From assembly GCF_002093625.1 (NCBI RefSeq), contig NZ_MRWD01000006.1:1-64000 (forward strand): a stretch of 64,000 nt of DNA, in the 5' to 3' direction. The notes beneath the pieces were generated by a model, which was given only the letters and a program-made list of their open reading frames with translations, was not told where the DNA came from and did no database searches. How positions within the stretch are numbered: position 1 is the first letter of the stretch; the number at the start of each line of letters is the position of its first letter. The translations under genes and the position numbers were made by a program. Shown here one piece after another: positions 8,510-16,903 of the stretch. This stretch comes from Rouxiella silvae (lineage in GTDB: Bacteria > Pseudomonadota > Gammaproteobacteria > Enterobacterales > Enterobacteriaceae).

Positions 8510-9778
8510 ATGAGCAGTAAACAAAATCCGGCCAGGGAGGCCGGAAATTTTTCTCGTCGTCATTTATTGAAGGGAGCGATGGCCAGTGCGCTGGCCATTC
8601 CTATGGTCGGCAGCGCACACCCTAAAGCCGTGGCGCAAACTGATCCGGAAGATAACGTTGATTTATCAAAGGAGCATGCTTTTTATGGCGAGGCTGGACA
8701 GGCGGGCATCGATACGCCTCCACAGCGCTATATCATGTACATGACTTTTGATATGACCTCGACTAATCCGCGTGATTTACAGGTTTTATTGGCCCGCTGG
8801 TCCTCGGCCATTGCCCAGCTCATGAAGGGCGAAACCATTGGGCAGGTTGAACCAACGCGCGACAGCGGCGTAGGTATGGACACCGGCGAAGCGCTCGACC
8901 TCGGTCCGGCCTCGCTGACGGTGACCGTTGGCTTGGGCCCTCGCATCTTCGGCGATGCCTTTGGGCTTGCTCAGCACAAACCTGCCCTGATGCGCGAACT
9001 GGTTCAGTTACCCAGCGACAATATGAAGCCCGAGCTGAGCGGCGGCGACCTCTCACTGCAGGCCTGTGCCGACGATCCGCAGGTGGCCTACCATGCGATA
9101 CGCAATCTGGCACGCATTGCCAAAGAGACGGGCGCAGCGGCAACTCGCTGGTCAGTATTAGGGTTTGGGCGCGCCTCGGCCGGAAAAGGTCAATCAACGC
9201 CTCGCAACCTGTTTGGCTTTAAAGACGGCACGCGCAATCTCACCGAAAAGAGTGATTTTGACAAGTTTGTTTGGATCAACGACGGCGGTCCAGCCTGGCA
9301 GCAGCAGGGCAGCTATCAGGTGGTGCGCAAGATTGAAATGCGCATTGAAAACTGGGACACCGACAGGGTCAGCGACCAAAATAATGTTATCGGCCGCCAT
9401 AAAGTCTCGGGTTGCCCGCTTAGTGGGAAACAGGAGTTCGACACGCCCGACTTTACCAAAAAGGATGAGAGCGGAAATCTGGTTATCCCGCCAACGTCGC
9501 ACATCAGCCTGGTGGCGCATGAGAATAATGCGGGCATCAAGCTGCTGCGTCGTTCGTATAACTATACCGACGGCCTCAACAATTTGGGCATGATGAACGC
9601 CGGCTTGCTGTTTATCAGCTATCAGAAAGATCCGGCGCAGTTTGAGATTCTGCAAACTAAACTGGGCGCTTCGGATGCCATGAACGAATACATCTCGCAT
9701 ATTGGATCAGGCATCTTCTTCGTGCCGCCTGCGCCAAAAGAGGGGTCTTACATCGGCGCCGAAATGTTTGAGAGTTAA
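8510..9778 (+). CDS. efeB: EfeB, Tat-exported DyP-type haem peroxidase (deferrochelatase)
   Basis: A 422-residue dye-decolourising-type peroxidase. The N-terminus carries a Tat signal (FSRRHLLKGA, about residues 14-23). The haem-distal motif GFKDGT is at about residue 236, and the likely proximal His lies in PTSHISL. EfeB homologues oxidise ferrous iron or remove iron from haem in the periplasm. The start has a GGAGG ribosome site inside the end of efeO. It is the last gene of the efeUOB operon; the next gene is 135 bases away. Confidence 0.93.
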   Translation: MSSKQNPAREAGNFSRRHLLKGAMASALAIPMVGSAHPKAVAQTDPEDNVDLSKEHAFYGEAGQAGIDTPPQRYIMYMTFDMTSTNPRDLQVLLARWSSAIAQLMKGETIGQVEPTRDSGVGMDTGEALDLGPASLTVTVGLGPRIFGDAFGLAQHKPALMRELVQLPSDNMKPELSGGDLSLQACADDPQVAYHAIRNLARIAKETGAAATRWSVLGFGRASAGKGQSTPRNLFGFKDGTRNLTEKSDFDKFVWINDGGPAWQQQGSYQVVRKIEMRIENWDTDRVSDQNNVIGRHKVSGCPLSGKQEFDTPDFTKKDESGNLVIPPTSHISLVAHENNAGIKLLRRSYNYTDGLNNLGMMNAGLLFISYQKDPAQFEILQTKLGASDAMNEYISHIGSGIFFVPPAPKEGSYIGAEMFES

Positions 9779-9813
9779 CTAAATCCCCTGTTTGTTCGCC
9801 GCATGGGCTACGC

Positions 9814-9871
9814 TAAGAGACGATGCTTGACGATATATCACACAAAAAGTCACAGCCAAGCCCGTCTCTTA
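9814..9871. repeat. Long interrupted inverted repeat between efeB and the alcohol dehydrogenase gene
   Basis: Outer arms TAAGAGACG (9814-9822) and CGTCTCTTA (9863-9871) pair perfectly. Inner arms GCTTG (9825-9829) and CAAGC (9857-9861) extend the stem to 14 pairs. The loop is 27 bases and there is no T-tract. It lies 42 bases before the downstream start codon and could be an RNA structure in that leader or a protein-binding palindrome. Confidence 0.6.
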
Positions 9872-9913
9872 CATCGCAACTGCCGCTAATAAAAACAATT
9901 CAGGAGTCTGTTA

Positions 9914-10972
9914 ATGAAAACCGTCGGATTTGCCGCTTACGACCCGAAAAAGCCGCTTGCACCCTATGAGTTTGAACGCCGTGCGCTGCGCCCCAACGAT
10001 GTCGCCATGGAGATTTTGTTCTGTGGCGTGTGCCATTCTGATTTACATACTGCGCGAAATGACTGGGGATGGAGCTATTATCCGATTGTTCCCGGCCACG
10101 AAATCGTCGGTCGCGTGACTGCCGTGGGTCCGCAGGTTAACCGCTATAAAGTGGGCGACCACGTGGCAGTAGGCTGTCTGGTCGACAGCTGTCAGGAGTG
10201 CGACCAGTGTCAAAAAGGCGAAGAACAGCTGTGTCGCGAAGGCATGACTGGCACCTACGGCGGCCACGATCGCATCACTAAAGCGCCGAATCAGGGGGGA
10301 TATTCCAAGCATTTAATTGTGCGTGAAGAGTTCTGTTTAAGCATGCCTGCCGGGCTTGACCTTTCCAAGGCCGCACCGCTGCTTTGTGCCGGCATCACCA
10401 CCTGGTCACCGCTAAAAACCTGGAACGTCGGCGTAGGCAGCCGTGTTGGCGTAATTGGCCTCGGCGGTTTGGGGCACATGGCGGTTAAACTGGCCGTCGG
10501 CCTCGGTGCAGACGTCACCGTAGTGAGTCGCAGCGCCGCCAAAGAAGCCGATGCGCTGGCGCTGGGTGCGAGCAGACTGCTGGTTAGCGCCGATGAAGAG
10601 GCTATGGCGCAGGCCGCCAATCACTTTGATTTAATTATTGATACCGTGCCGGTAAAACACGACATTACGCCTTATCTGGCGCTGCTGGACGTAGATGCCA
10701 CGCTAGTTCTGGTCGGTCAGGTTGGGCCAATGAACGAGTTCAATACCGTTCCTATGCTGATGGGACGCCGACGCGTTGCCGGTTCACCGATTGGCGGGAT
10801 TAAAGAAACACAGGAAATGCTGGATTTCTGCGCTGAGAAAAATATCCTTCCCGACTGTGAAATGATCCGCATGGACGAAATCAACGAAGCCTTCGAACGC
10901 ATGGAAAATGCCGACGTACGCTATCGCTTTGTTATCGATATGGCAACGCTGCCCGCCGGTGCAACGGCATAA
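9914..10972 (+). CDS. Zinc-dependent NAD(P) alcohol dehydrogenase/aldehyde reductase (YahK-like)
   Basis: A 352-residue medium-chain zinc alcohol dehydrogenase. The catalytic zinc site is seen in CGVCHSDLH (about residues 37-45) and GHE (about 61). The structural zinc cysteines are in CQECDQCQKGEEQLC (about 93-107). The Rossmann motif GLGGLGHMA is near 176-184. It resembles the broad-range cinnamyl-alcohol/aldehyde reductases such as E. coli YahK, which detoxify aldehydes using NADPH. AGGAG precedes the ATG by 8 bases. It stands alone between efeB and a terminator, so its substrate is unknown. Confidence 0.88.
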   Translation: MKTVGFAAYDPKKPLAPYEFERRALRPNDVAMEILFCGVCHSDLHTARNDWGWSYYPIVPGHEIVGRVTAVGPQVNRYKVGDHVAVGCLVDSCQECDQCQKGEEQLCREGMTGTYGGHDRITKAPNQGGYSKHLIVREEFCLSMPAGLDLSKAAPLLCAGITTWSPLKTWNVGVGSRVGVIGLGGLGHMAVKLAVGLGADVTVVSRSAAKEADALALGASRLLVSADEEAMAQAANHFDLIIDTVPVKHDITPYLALLDVDATLVLVGQVGPMNEFNTVPMLMGRRRVAGSPIGGIKETQEMLDFCAEKNILPDCEMIRMDEINEAFERMENADVRYRFVIDMATLPAGATA

Positions 10973-11000
10973 TCGCAAAACGTCGCGCTCAGTGTTGACT

Positions 11001-11031
11001 AAAATGGCCAGCCATTGCCTGGCCATTTTTT
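11001..11031 (+). terminator. Bidirectional terminator between the alcohol dehydrogenase and 2OG-oxygenase genes
   Basis: Perfect 11-bp stem AAAATGGCCAG/CTGGCCATTTT with a 7-base loop. The T-tract is six bases on the plus strand and four on the minus strand. It lies between two convergent genes and can serve both. Confidence 0.9.
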
Positions 11032-11052
11032 AGGCTTTTACACCCTCTGCTA

Positions 11053-12039
11053 TTACTTGGCGAAATTCGCCTGAATGCGCTGCTGCAAATAGTCTTCGGC
11101 ACTGATCGCCGGATACTTGGCCTGCGGCCCAAGAATTTCGACGTCTTTATTGGCCTGACAGAAGAAAGCTAGACTGTAGCGTTCGCCCTGATATTCACCC
11201 GGCAGCGGATTTCTGACTCGGTGGAAATTCGACGGCAGCTGGTCGTCACTCCAGCGCATCAGCATGTCACCAATGTTACAGGTAATCACCTCTTCACGCG
11301 GTTCGATGCTGGTCCACTGCTGACTTTCACGGTCTTTACCCGGACAAACTTGCAACCCGCCCTGACCGGGACGTTGGAACAACAGCGTCAGGCAGTCAAA
11401 ATCAGTATGCGCACCGGCGCGCCACATCCCCTGCTGCGACTGTTCGGTGGCGTAGTAATGCAGCATGCGCAGCGTACTTTGGTAGGTTTTCTGATCAGGA
11501 TTATGCGCGTGTTCAAAAAATTGCTCGGGGAAGCCGAGTTTGAGTGCAAAGCACGACAGCAGCTTCATCCCCAACTGCCAGCACTGAGACTCAAAGCCCA
11601 ACATGGTATTTTTAAACGCCGGTAGCTCTCGATCGCTCGGCCACAGCGCATCCATTAGCGGGCGCGTTATTTGATAGGACTCTTTTTGGTCGGGTGTTTT
11701 GGTCGACGGGCGAACCTGTGATTTATTTTCCCAACCGGCGTTGCGCGCCAGCGGATACTGCGCCTTGACCTCATTGGGTAACGAGAAAAAATCGGCGGTC
11801 ATGCTGAAGGCCTGACGGATGTCGCTCAGCGCTATACCGTGGTTGGTCACCTGGAAGAAGCCGATTTCAACCGCCGCCTGCCAAAGTTCGTCGGCTATCT
11901 CGCTTTTGCGGTTCTCAAAATCCGAGAGGTTAATACAGCGAACTTCACGGGCAAACGTCTCTTCTCCCATTGCGCCCATTTGTGCTTCTTTTTCCAGCTC
12001 TTGCAGTGCATAGCCTTGAGTTTGCGTTGACTGTGTCAT
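11053..12039 (-). CDS. 2-oxoglutarate/Fe(II) oxygenase, isopenicillin-N-synthase-like family
   Basis: A protein of about 328 residues with the DIOX_N plus 2OG-FeII oxygenase layout. The iron facial triad is HTD (in AGAHTDFDCL) and the later His in NFHRVRNP. The 2-oxoglutarate-binding RxS is in RYSLAFF. It would hydroxylate or oxidatively demethylate a small molecule. The ATG at 12039 is chosen because AAGGA lies 8 bases upstream; another ATG at 12045 is too close to that site. It is the last gene of the minus-strand arm after the binding protein and amidohydrolase genes, which implies action on the same imported compound. Confidence 0.85.
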   Translation of the reverse strand: MTQSTQTQGYALQELEKEAQMGAMGEETFAREVRCINLSDFENRKSEIADELWQAAVEIGFFQVTNHGIALSDIRQAFSMTADFFSLPNEVKAQYPLARNAGWENKSQVRPSTKTPDQKESYQITRPLMDALWPSDRELPAFKNTMLGFESQCWQLGMKLLSCFALKLGFPEQFFEHAHNPDQKTYQSTLRMLHYYATEQSQQGMWRAGAHTDFDCLTLLFQRPGQGGLQVCPGKDRESQQWTSIEPREEVITCNIGDMLMRWSDDQLPSNFHRVRNPLPGEYQGERYSLAFFCQANKDVEILGPQAKYPAISAEDYLQQRIQANFAK

Positions 12040-12066
12040 TATCATTTTCCTTCTTAATCAATAGGG

Positions 12067-13494
12067 TTAACGCGCCGCGCGCTGGTGTAGGGTACGAACC
12101 GCTGACATCGCCTGATGGCGCATCTTTTCCAGGTCGAGACCCGGCACGACGTCGTTTTCAACAATCACGCGACCGTTAATCATCAAAGCTTTGAGCGAAG
12201 CGCGACCACCGCAGGCTACCGGACCGATGGCCATATCATGCAGGCCGAAGTAGCGCGGGTCGTCCAGCCGATAAACGGCGATATCCGCCAGCATGCCCAC
12301 CTGCAATGACCCGCTTTGTTGCAGGCCGAGGATCTGCGCACCGCCCGCGCTGCCCCAGCGCACCACATCTTCAATGGACGCGGCATCACCGCCGCCTTCA
12401 AAGGTGCCGCCGTCGTAGCGCGGCTGCGCCTGCATGCCTTTTCTGGCACGCTGCAACAGCCAGGCGGCATGCGCCTCACTCTGCATGTCGGCCGCCTCGT
12501 TAGACGCCGCACCGTCAACGCCCAAAGAAACCGGCACGCCGGCTTTTTCCAATGCCAACAGGTCGGCGATACCGCTGCCCAAACGCCCGTTACTCTGCGG
12601 ACAGTGGGCAATACCGGTGCGGGTTTGCCCCAGAATAGCTATTTCCTGCGGCAACAGTTTCACCAGATGCGCAAACCACACGTCATCGCCCAGCCAATCG
12701 TGTTCGGCGCAAAATTCGACCGGCGTCATGCCAAATTTGTCACGCGCTGCATCAAGATAATCCACCGTTTCTGAGAGGTGACTGTGCAGGCGAATGCCCA
12801 ACTGGCGAGCCAGTTTAGCCATTTCACGCAGCTGCGGTCCCGGCGCCGAATGCAGCAGCGTGGTCGGTGCCATCACGACGCGACGCAGCGACGCCGGACG
12901 CGAGTCGTGATAGCGGGCGACCAAGCGCTCAACATCCGCCATGTAGTGTTCGACGTTTTCCGGTCGCAGCGCCTGAGGTAAATCGCGCTCAATTGCCCGC
13001 CCCTGCGTGGCCCCTCCTCGGCACAACACGATGCGCATGCCTAACGCTTCACCCTCGCTAAACACAATCTCTGAGGGATCAAACGGCATATCCGGCCAGT
13101 AGAGATAGTTATGATCGGCAACGGTAGCACAGCCCGAACGCAGCAGCTCAATCAGGCCAATGCGCACCGCCAGACGAAACGTTGTTTCATCGAAGGTGGC
13201 GCGAAAACGATAAGGCGTAGCGCTTAACCACTCGGTCAGGCTTTTGTTCAGCCCCTGTGGCTCGCCTTTAAGCAAAGACTGAAACAGGTGATGATGCGTA
13301 TTGACCCACGCCGGATATATCACGCAGTCTCGGGCGTCAATCAGCCTCTCTTCCGGCAGTGCCGTCAGAGACCCGATGGCCTCAATTACGCCGTCGCGCA
13401 CGCGAATATCTGGCCCAGTGTGGCGGGCAGCATCACCCGGCAGGCCGGTCAGAATGGCGTGCGCATTTTTAATCAGCAATGAATGAGATGACAT
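12067..13494 (-). CDS. Amidohydrolase, 8-oxoguanine deaminase/TrzN-like (COG0402)
   Basis: A 475-residue metal-dependent amidohydrolase. Metal ligands are visible in NTHHHLFQ (about residue 65), LHSHLSE (about 238), the later HxxH-type region around WFAHLVK, and the catalytic Asp in GVDGAASNE (about 325). The closest families deaminate or dechlorinate nitrogen heterocycles (8-oxoguanine deaminase, TrzN/AtzB-type enzymes), but the substrate is not determined by the motifs. A GAGGAG ribosome site lies 7 bases before the ATG. The gene starts 11 bases after the binding-protein gene and is followed by the oxygenase. Confidence 0.85.
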   Translation of the reverse strand: MSSHSLLIKNAHAILTGLPGDAARHTGPDIRVRDGVIEAIGSLTALPEERLIDARDCVIYPAWVNTHHHLFQSLLKGEPQGLNKSLTEWLSATPYRFRATFDETTFRLAVRIGLIELLRSGCATVADHNYLYWPDMPFDPSEIVFSEGEALGMRIVLCRGGATQGRAIERDLPQALRPENVEHYMADVERLVARYHDSRPASLRRVVMAPTTLLHSAPGPQLREMAKLARQLGIRLHSHLSETVDYLDAARDKFGMTPVEFCAEHDWLGDDVWFAHLVKLLPQEIAILGQTRTGIAHCPQSNGRLGSGIADLLALEKAGVPVSLGVDGAASNEAADMQSEAHAAWLLQRARKGMQAQPRYDGGTFEGGGDAASIEDVVRWGSAGGAQILGLQQSGSLQVGMLADIAVYRLDDPRYFGLHDMAIGPVACGGRASLKALMINGRVIVENDVVPGLDLEKMRHQAMSAVRTLHQRAAR

Positions 13495-13505
13495 TACAAC
13501 GCTCC

Positions 13506-14495
13506 TCAGGGTTTGACGTCCATATGCTCGACAAACTGCGTGGTATAGGCCTGTTTCCAGTCAGTGTCGGCATTGAGCAATTTAGCATTGACCATAAAAT
13601 CTCGGGTCTTCTGCCAACGGGCCTGCGTCATGGTTCCCCAGCCCTGCGTCGCGGCGTCACCGCCGTCAATCAAGTGGTGCTGTTTGATTTGCAATACCGC
13701 CCAATCCAACAGGTCGTCGGTCATTTTCGGGTTGTCTTTTTTGATTAACGCGTTGCCCGGTGCAGGGTTTTGCAGATAGCTGACCCAGCCTTCCATTGAG
13801 GCGCGCACAAACTTGGCCATGGCGTCTTTACGGCTGTCGATCAGATCCGGACGGGTAATCAAAATACCGCCATAAGGGGGATATCCGTGCTCGGAGAAGA
13901 GGAAGAAATTAGATTTCACCCCAGCCTTTTTCGCCTGAAATACTTCAGAGCTGACGTAGGCCTGCTGGGCAACATTGTCATCGGCAACAAAGGGTTGGAT
14001 ATTGAAGGTGTAAGGCCGAGCCTGAGAATCGCTGAGGTGATAGCGCTCTTTCAACCACGGCCACCAAGTTGACTGGCCCGAGCTGGACACCAGAATAGTT
14101 TTACCTTTTAAGCCGTCAAGCGAGGTGACCGAAGCGTGGGTGAGTAAACCCTGCGGGTCGAACTGAAACGGTGCGGCGATCGCTATAGCCTGAAAACCGC
14201 GCTGCACGGCATCGAGCAGTTGGAGATCATAGCCGATAATCACGTCGGCACGCTTGGACAGCAGCAACTGCATGCCATTGATCTGCGGCCCACCGGACTG
14301 AATCGTGACATCCAGCCCATAACGTTTATAAATACCGGTCGCCAGCGCCTGATAATAACCGCCCTGCTCGGCCTGGGCATACCACGAGGTCAGCAGAACA
14401 AGCTTCTCGTCGGCGTGGGCCGTCAGCGAAAAAGTCCCCAGTATCAGCGTGCTCAGCACGCAGCAAGACAGGGGAATGCGAGATGTTAACTTCAT
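13506..14495 (-). CDS. ABC transporter substrate-binding protein, NMT1/THI5-like (first paralogue)
   Basis: A protein of about 329 residues with a signal peptide (cleavage after AHA, about residue 28). The following segment SWYAQAEQGGYYQA is typical of NMT1/THI5-like binding proteins, the family that includes ThiY for pyrimidine precursors, and of related sulfonate and nitrate binders. The frame is open further upstream to 14558, but the ATG at 14495 begins the signal peptide and has GAGGAG upstream. No ATPase or permease is encoded in this arm. The protein is clearly paralogous to the binding protein at 19561-20544 and probably shares its transporter. Confidence 0.85.
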   Translation of the reverse strand: MKLTSRIPLSCCVLSTLILGTFSLTAHADEKLVLLTSWYAQAEQGGYYQALATGIYKRYGLDVTIQSGGPQINGMQLLLSKRADVIIGYDLQLLDAVQRGFQAIAIAAPFQFDPQGLLTHASVTSLDGLKGKTILVSSSGQSTWWPWLKERYHLSDSQARPYTFNIQPFVADDNVAQQAYVSSEVFQAKKAGVKSNFFLFSEHGYPPYGGILITRPDLIDSRKDAMAKFVRASMEGWVSYLQNPAPGNALIKKDNPKMTDDLLDWAVLQIKQHHLIDGGDAATQGWGTMTQARWQKTRDFMVNAKLLNADTDWKQAYTTQFVEHMDVKP

Positions 14496-14753
14496 TGCTC
14501 CTCTCCTAATCATCGCCGGAAGGAGGACAAGCAAAAAGCCGCTCAGCCTCCGTCTCAAAATGAACCGCGAAATGGTTGCTGAGCAATGTCCCGCGCACTT
14601 TTCTGCACTGACCGCTTCTACTCACTTGTAGCTATACAAAAACGATGCCAACTCTACCCATGCCCAATCCATGCGCTTTGTGGGTGTTTTAAGCTAATTC
14701 AACTCTGCAACCTTTGATTCAAAGCAGAGCAGTGAGCACTACGTTGGTGCAAT

Positions 14754-15677
14754 TTACGGCGTTTCGTTGCCTGGATTTTGAATCTGGCTAAACAACAGTT
14801 CGAGCTGTTTAAGCATCATCGACGCTGCAAGAGAGAGCTGGCGCGACGGTGCGACGCACAGCGACAAGGTAAAGGTTTTTAGCTGCGGATCGGTGAGCGG
14901 AATAAACTGCAACTGATCATCGAGCACCTCGTCCATGATATCGAGCCAGCACAAAATACCGATGCCTATTTTCTCTTTAATCAGTGAACGGATCATATGA
15001 ATATTGTTGGAAACCGCGACCTCATTAATCAGGCCACCGTTAATGTTGATTAGCGCCTCAACCGGCTCGGAAAGCATCAATGGCGCAGAGGGGATGATAA
15101 ACGGATATTCCATACACTGATTGAATCGAATACTGCGCTTCTCGCCCAGCGGATGCCCTTTCGGCACCACGATACCCAGATTAATTTCGGCAAAAGCCTG
15201 CACCTGTAACTCTCGGGAACTTTGAGGATTGAGCATGATCCCGAAGTCGGCGTCACCCGACATCAGCGCCTGCTGAATATCGATGTTATTCATGGTAGTC
15301 AGCGTGAATGAAATGTTGGGATAGTCGAGATGAACCTTCTTGAGCATCGCGGAAAAAAAGTGCCGATTTATGGCATCAATAGTCGCAATGCGGACGTGCC
15401 CGCGCCTCAGGCCGCGCAGGTCATCAAGCTGTTCACAAACGCGATTAAAATCCTTTTTCCAATTATTGGCGGCGTGGAGCAACAGCTCTCCCGCCGCCGT
15501 CAACCGCAGCCCGGTCGGGTGTCTTTCAAACAGCGGCATCGCCAGCTCTTTTTCAACCCGCAGTATCTGTCGGTCAATAGACGATGCCGCCACGTGCAAA
15601 GTTTCTGACGCCTTGCGAAACGATCCCTGACGGGCAACTTCGGTGAAGTACAGCAGAAATCGGGAGAATGCGAACAT
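14754..15677 (-). CDS. LysR-family transcriptional regulator of the heterocycle locus
   Basis: A LysR-type regulator of about 307 residues: an N-terminal winged HTH (FRKASETLHVAASSIDRQI, about residues 20-38) and a C-terminal effector-binding domain. The frame extends to a TTG at 15701. The ATG at 15677 (MFAFSRFLLYF) is the likely start because LysR domains begin right there and a GAGAG ribosome site precedes it. It is divergent from the large plus-strand operon and upstream of the minus-strand arm, the usual position for a LysR activator of both. The effector is presumably the catabolic substrate. Confidence 0.88.
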   Translation of the reverse strand: MFAFSRFLLYFTEVARQGSFRKASETLHVAASSIDRQILRVEKELAMPLFERHPTGLRLTAAGELLLHAANNWKKDFNRVCEQLDDLRGLRRGHVRIATIDAINRHFFSAMLKKVHLDYPNISFTLTTMNNIDIQQALMSGDADFGIMLNPQSSRELQVQAFAEINLGIVVPKGHPLGEKRSIRFNQCMEYPFIIPSAPLMLSEPVEALININGGLINEVAVSNNIHMIRSLIKEKIGIGILCWLDIMDEVLDDQLQFIPLTDPQLKTFTLSLCVAPSRQLSLAASMMLKQLELLFSQIQNPGNETP

Positions 15678-15696
15678 AGTTGGGTGCTCTCTTTTA

Positions 15697-15771
15697 TGCA
15701 ACGGGATGTGCGAATCAAAGCGCTGGACGCAACGGTTTTATAACAATAACGTAGCTTTCATTGCAACGGGA
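15697..15771. promoter_or_regulatory. Candidate regulator-binding repeats in the divergent promoter region
   Basis: GCAACGG occurs three times in the same orientation, at 15698-15704, 15729-15735 and 15763-15769, that is with 31- and 34-base steps (about three helical turns). The first and third copies share TGCAACGGGA. The region lies between the LysR start and the first plus-strand gene. That these are LysR sites is inference. Confidence 0.45.
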
Positions 15772-15914
15772 ACAATCGTTTCACCGCTTAAAAAGCAGCC
15801 TCCTCATACCATTAGCCCCTCCCGCAGTGGGTTGTGTGGTTAAGAGGTTAAAACGCCCGTTTTAACACTTTTCATTTTTATATTTTTTAAATAAGACAAA
15901 TACGGTAAACCAGA

Positions 15915-16883
15915 ATGAAAGACGCCGAGTTAATTCCTGTCACTATAAAGACTGTCACGAGAAACGGTTTAGGGAATATTTCATTGCAGCTTATCGCGCA
16001 GCAAGGGCACCTATTACCGACTTACTCACCCGGCGCACACATTGACGTATTTATTCCTGATATTGGTCCTCGTCAATATTCTCTCTGCACCGAAATCGAC
16101 AGCGTTGAATATTATGAAATTTGCGTCAAGCTCTCGGAAATATCTTCTGGGGGGTCGCATTTCATTCATCACCACCTCAAGGCGGGCGATAGCCTGAATA
16201 TTTCTGCACCGCGCAATCATTTTCATCTGCCTGCGGCAACGCGCTATCTGCTGTTTGCAGGCGGAATTGGCATTACTCCGCTGCTGGCGATGGCCGAGAA
16301 AATTTCAGCTCAAGATATTGATTTTGAACTGCATTACTATGTCTCTAACGGACAGGGAACGGCCTTTATGAACCGCCTGAGTGCGCCGACATTGGCGAAA
16401 CACGTTTTTCTTCATTACAGCGACGCAAACGATTCCCTGCGCCAAAAAACGCCCGATTGCCTACTCAACGCTGAGCCAGAGGCAAAAGTTATCGCCTGCG
16501 GGCCGGAGGGGTTTATTGAACGCCTGCAGGACCTGCTGCACAAGCATCAATGGCAAGCGGCACAATTATCTTTTGAACGCTTTACCCCTGCACCCGTAAA
16601 TAACCTTGCCGATGAGAAAGCGTTTTATATTCAGTTGAATTCGACCGGCCAGCGTTATTTAGTCAGCCCTAATCAAACAATTGCCGAAGTATTACTGAGC
16701 GCTAAGGTCGATATTATGCTGTCGTGCGAACAGGGTATTTGTGGTTCCTGTATTACTGATGTCATAGACGGCATTCCGGACCACCGCGACTGCGTACTAA
16801 GCCAAGAAGAAAAAGAGGAGAACACGCAAATTACGCTGTGCTGTTCGCGTTCTAAAAGTCCTGTTCTGGTCCTCGACCTGTAA
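15915..16883 (+). CDS. PDR/VanB-family ferredoxin reductase (flavin plus C-terminal 2Fe-2S)
   Basis: A 322-residue reductase of the phthalate-dioxygenase-reductase type. An N-terminal flavin barrel contains RQYSLC (about residues 54-59), followed by an NAD(P)-binding domain (FAGGIGITPLLA, about 115-126). The C-terminal plant-type 2Fe-2S domain has CEQGICGSC (about 275-283) and a last Cys about 30 residues later. Such proteins feed electrons from NADH to Rieske oxygenases. HpxE of purine catabolism and VanB are examples. No Rieske oxygenase gene is present in the window, so its partner is unknown. It is the first gene of the long plus-strand operon. Confidence 0.87.
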   Translation: MKDAELIPVTIKTVTRNGLGNISLQLIAQQGHLLPTYSPGAHIDVFIPDIGPRQYSLCTEIDSVEYYEICVKLSEISSGGSHFIHHHLKAGDSLNISAPRNHFHLPAATRYLLFAGGIGITPLLAMAEKISAQDIDFELHYYVSNGQGTAFMNRLSAPTLAKHVFLHYSDANDSLRQKTPDCLLNAEPEAKVIACGPEGFIERLQDLLHKHQWQAAQLSFERFTPAPVNNLADEKAFYIQLNSTGQRYLVSPNQTIAEVLLSAKVDIMLSCEQGICGSCITDVIDGIPDHRDCVLSQEEKEENTQITLCCSRSKSPVLVLDL

Positions 16884-16903
16884 TGTCAACGCGGAGCATC
16901 AAG

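Noticed and set aside
14703-14729. Hairpin CTCTGC/GCAGAG with inner TTTGA/TCAAA downstream of the LysR gene
   Set aside because: It could terminate the LysR gene but has unpaired AACC on one side and no T-tract on the minus strand, so it is not listed as a terminator.
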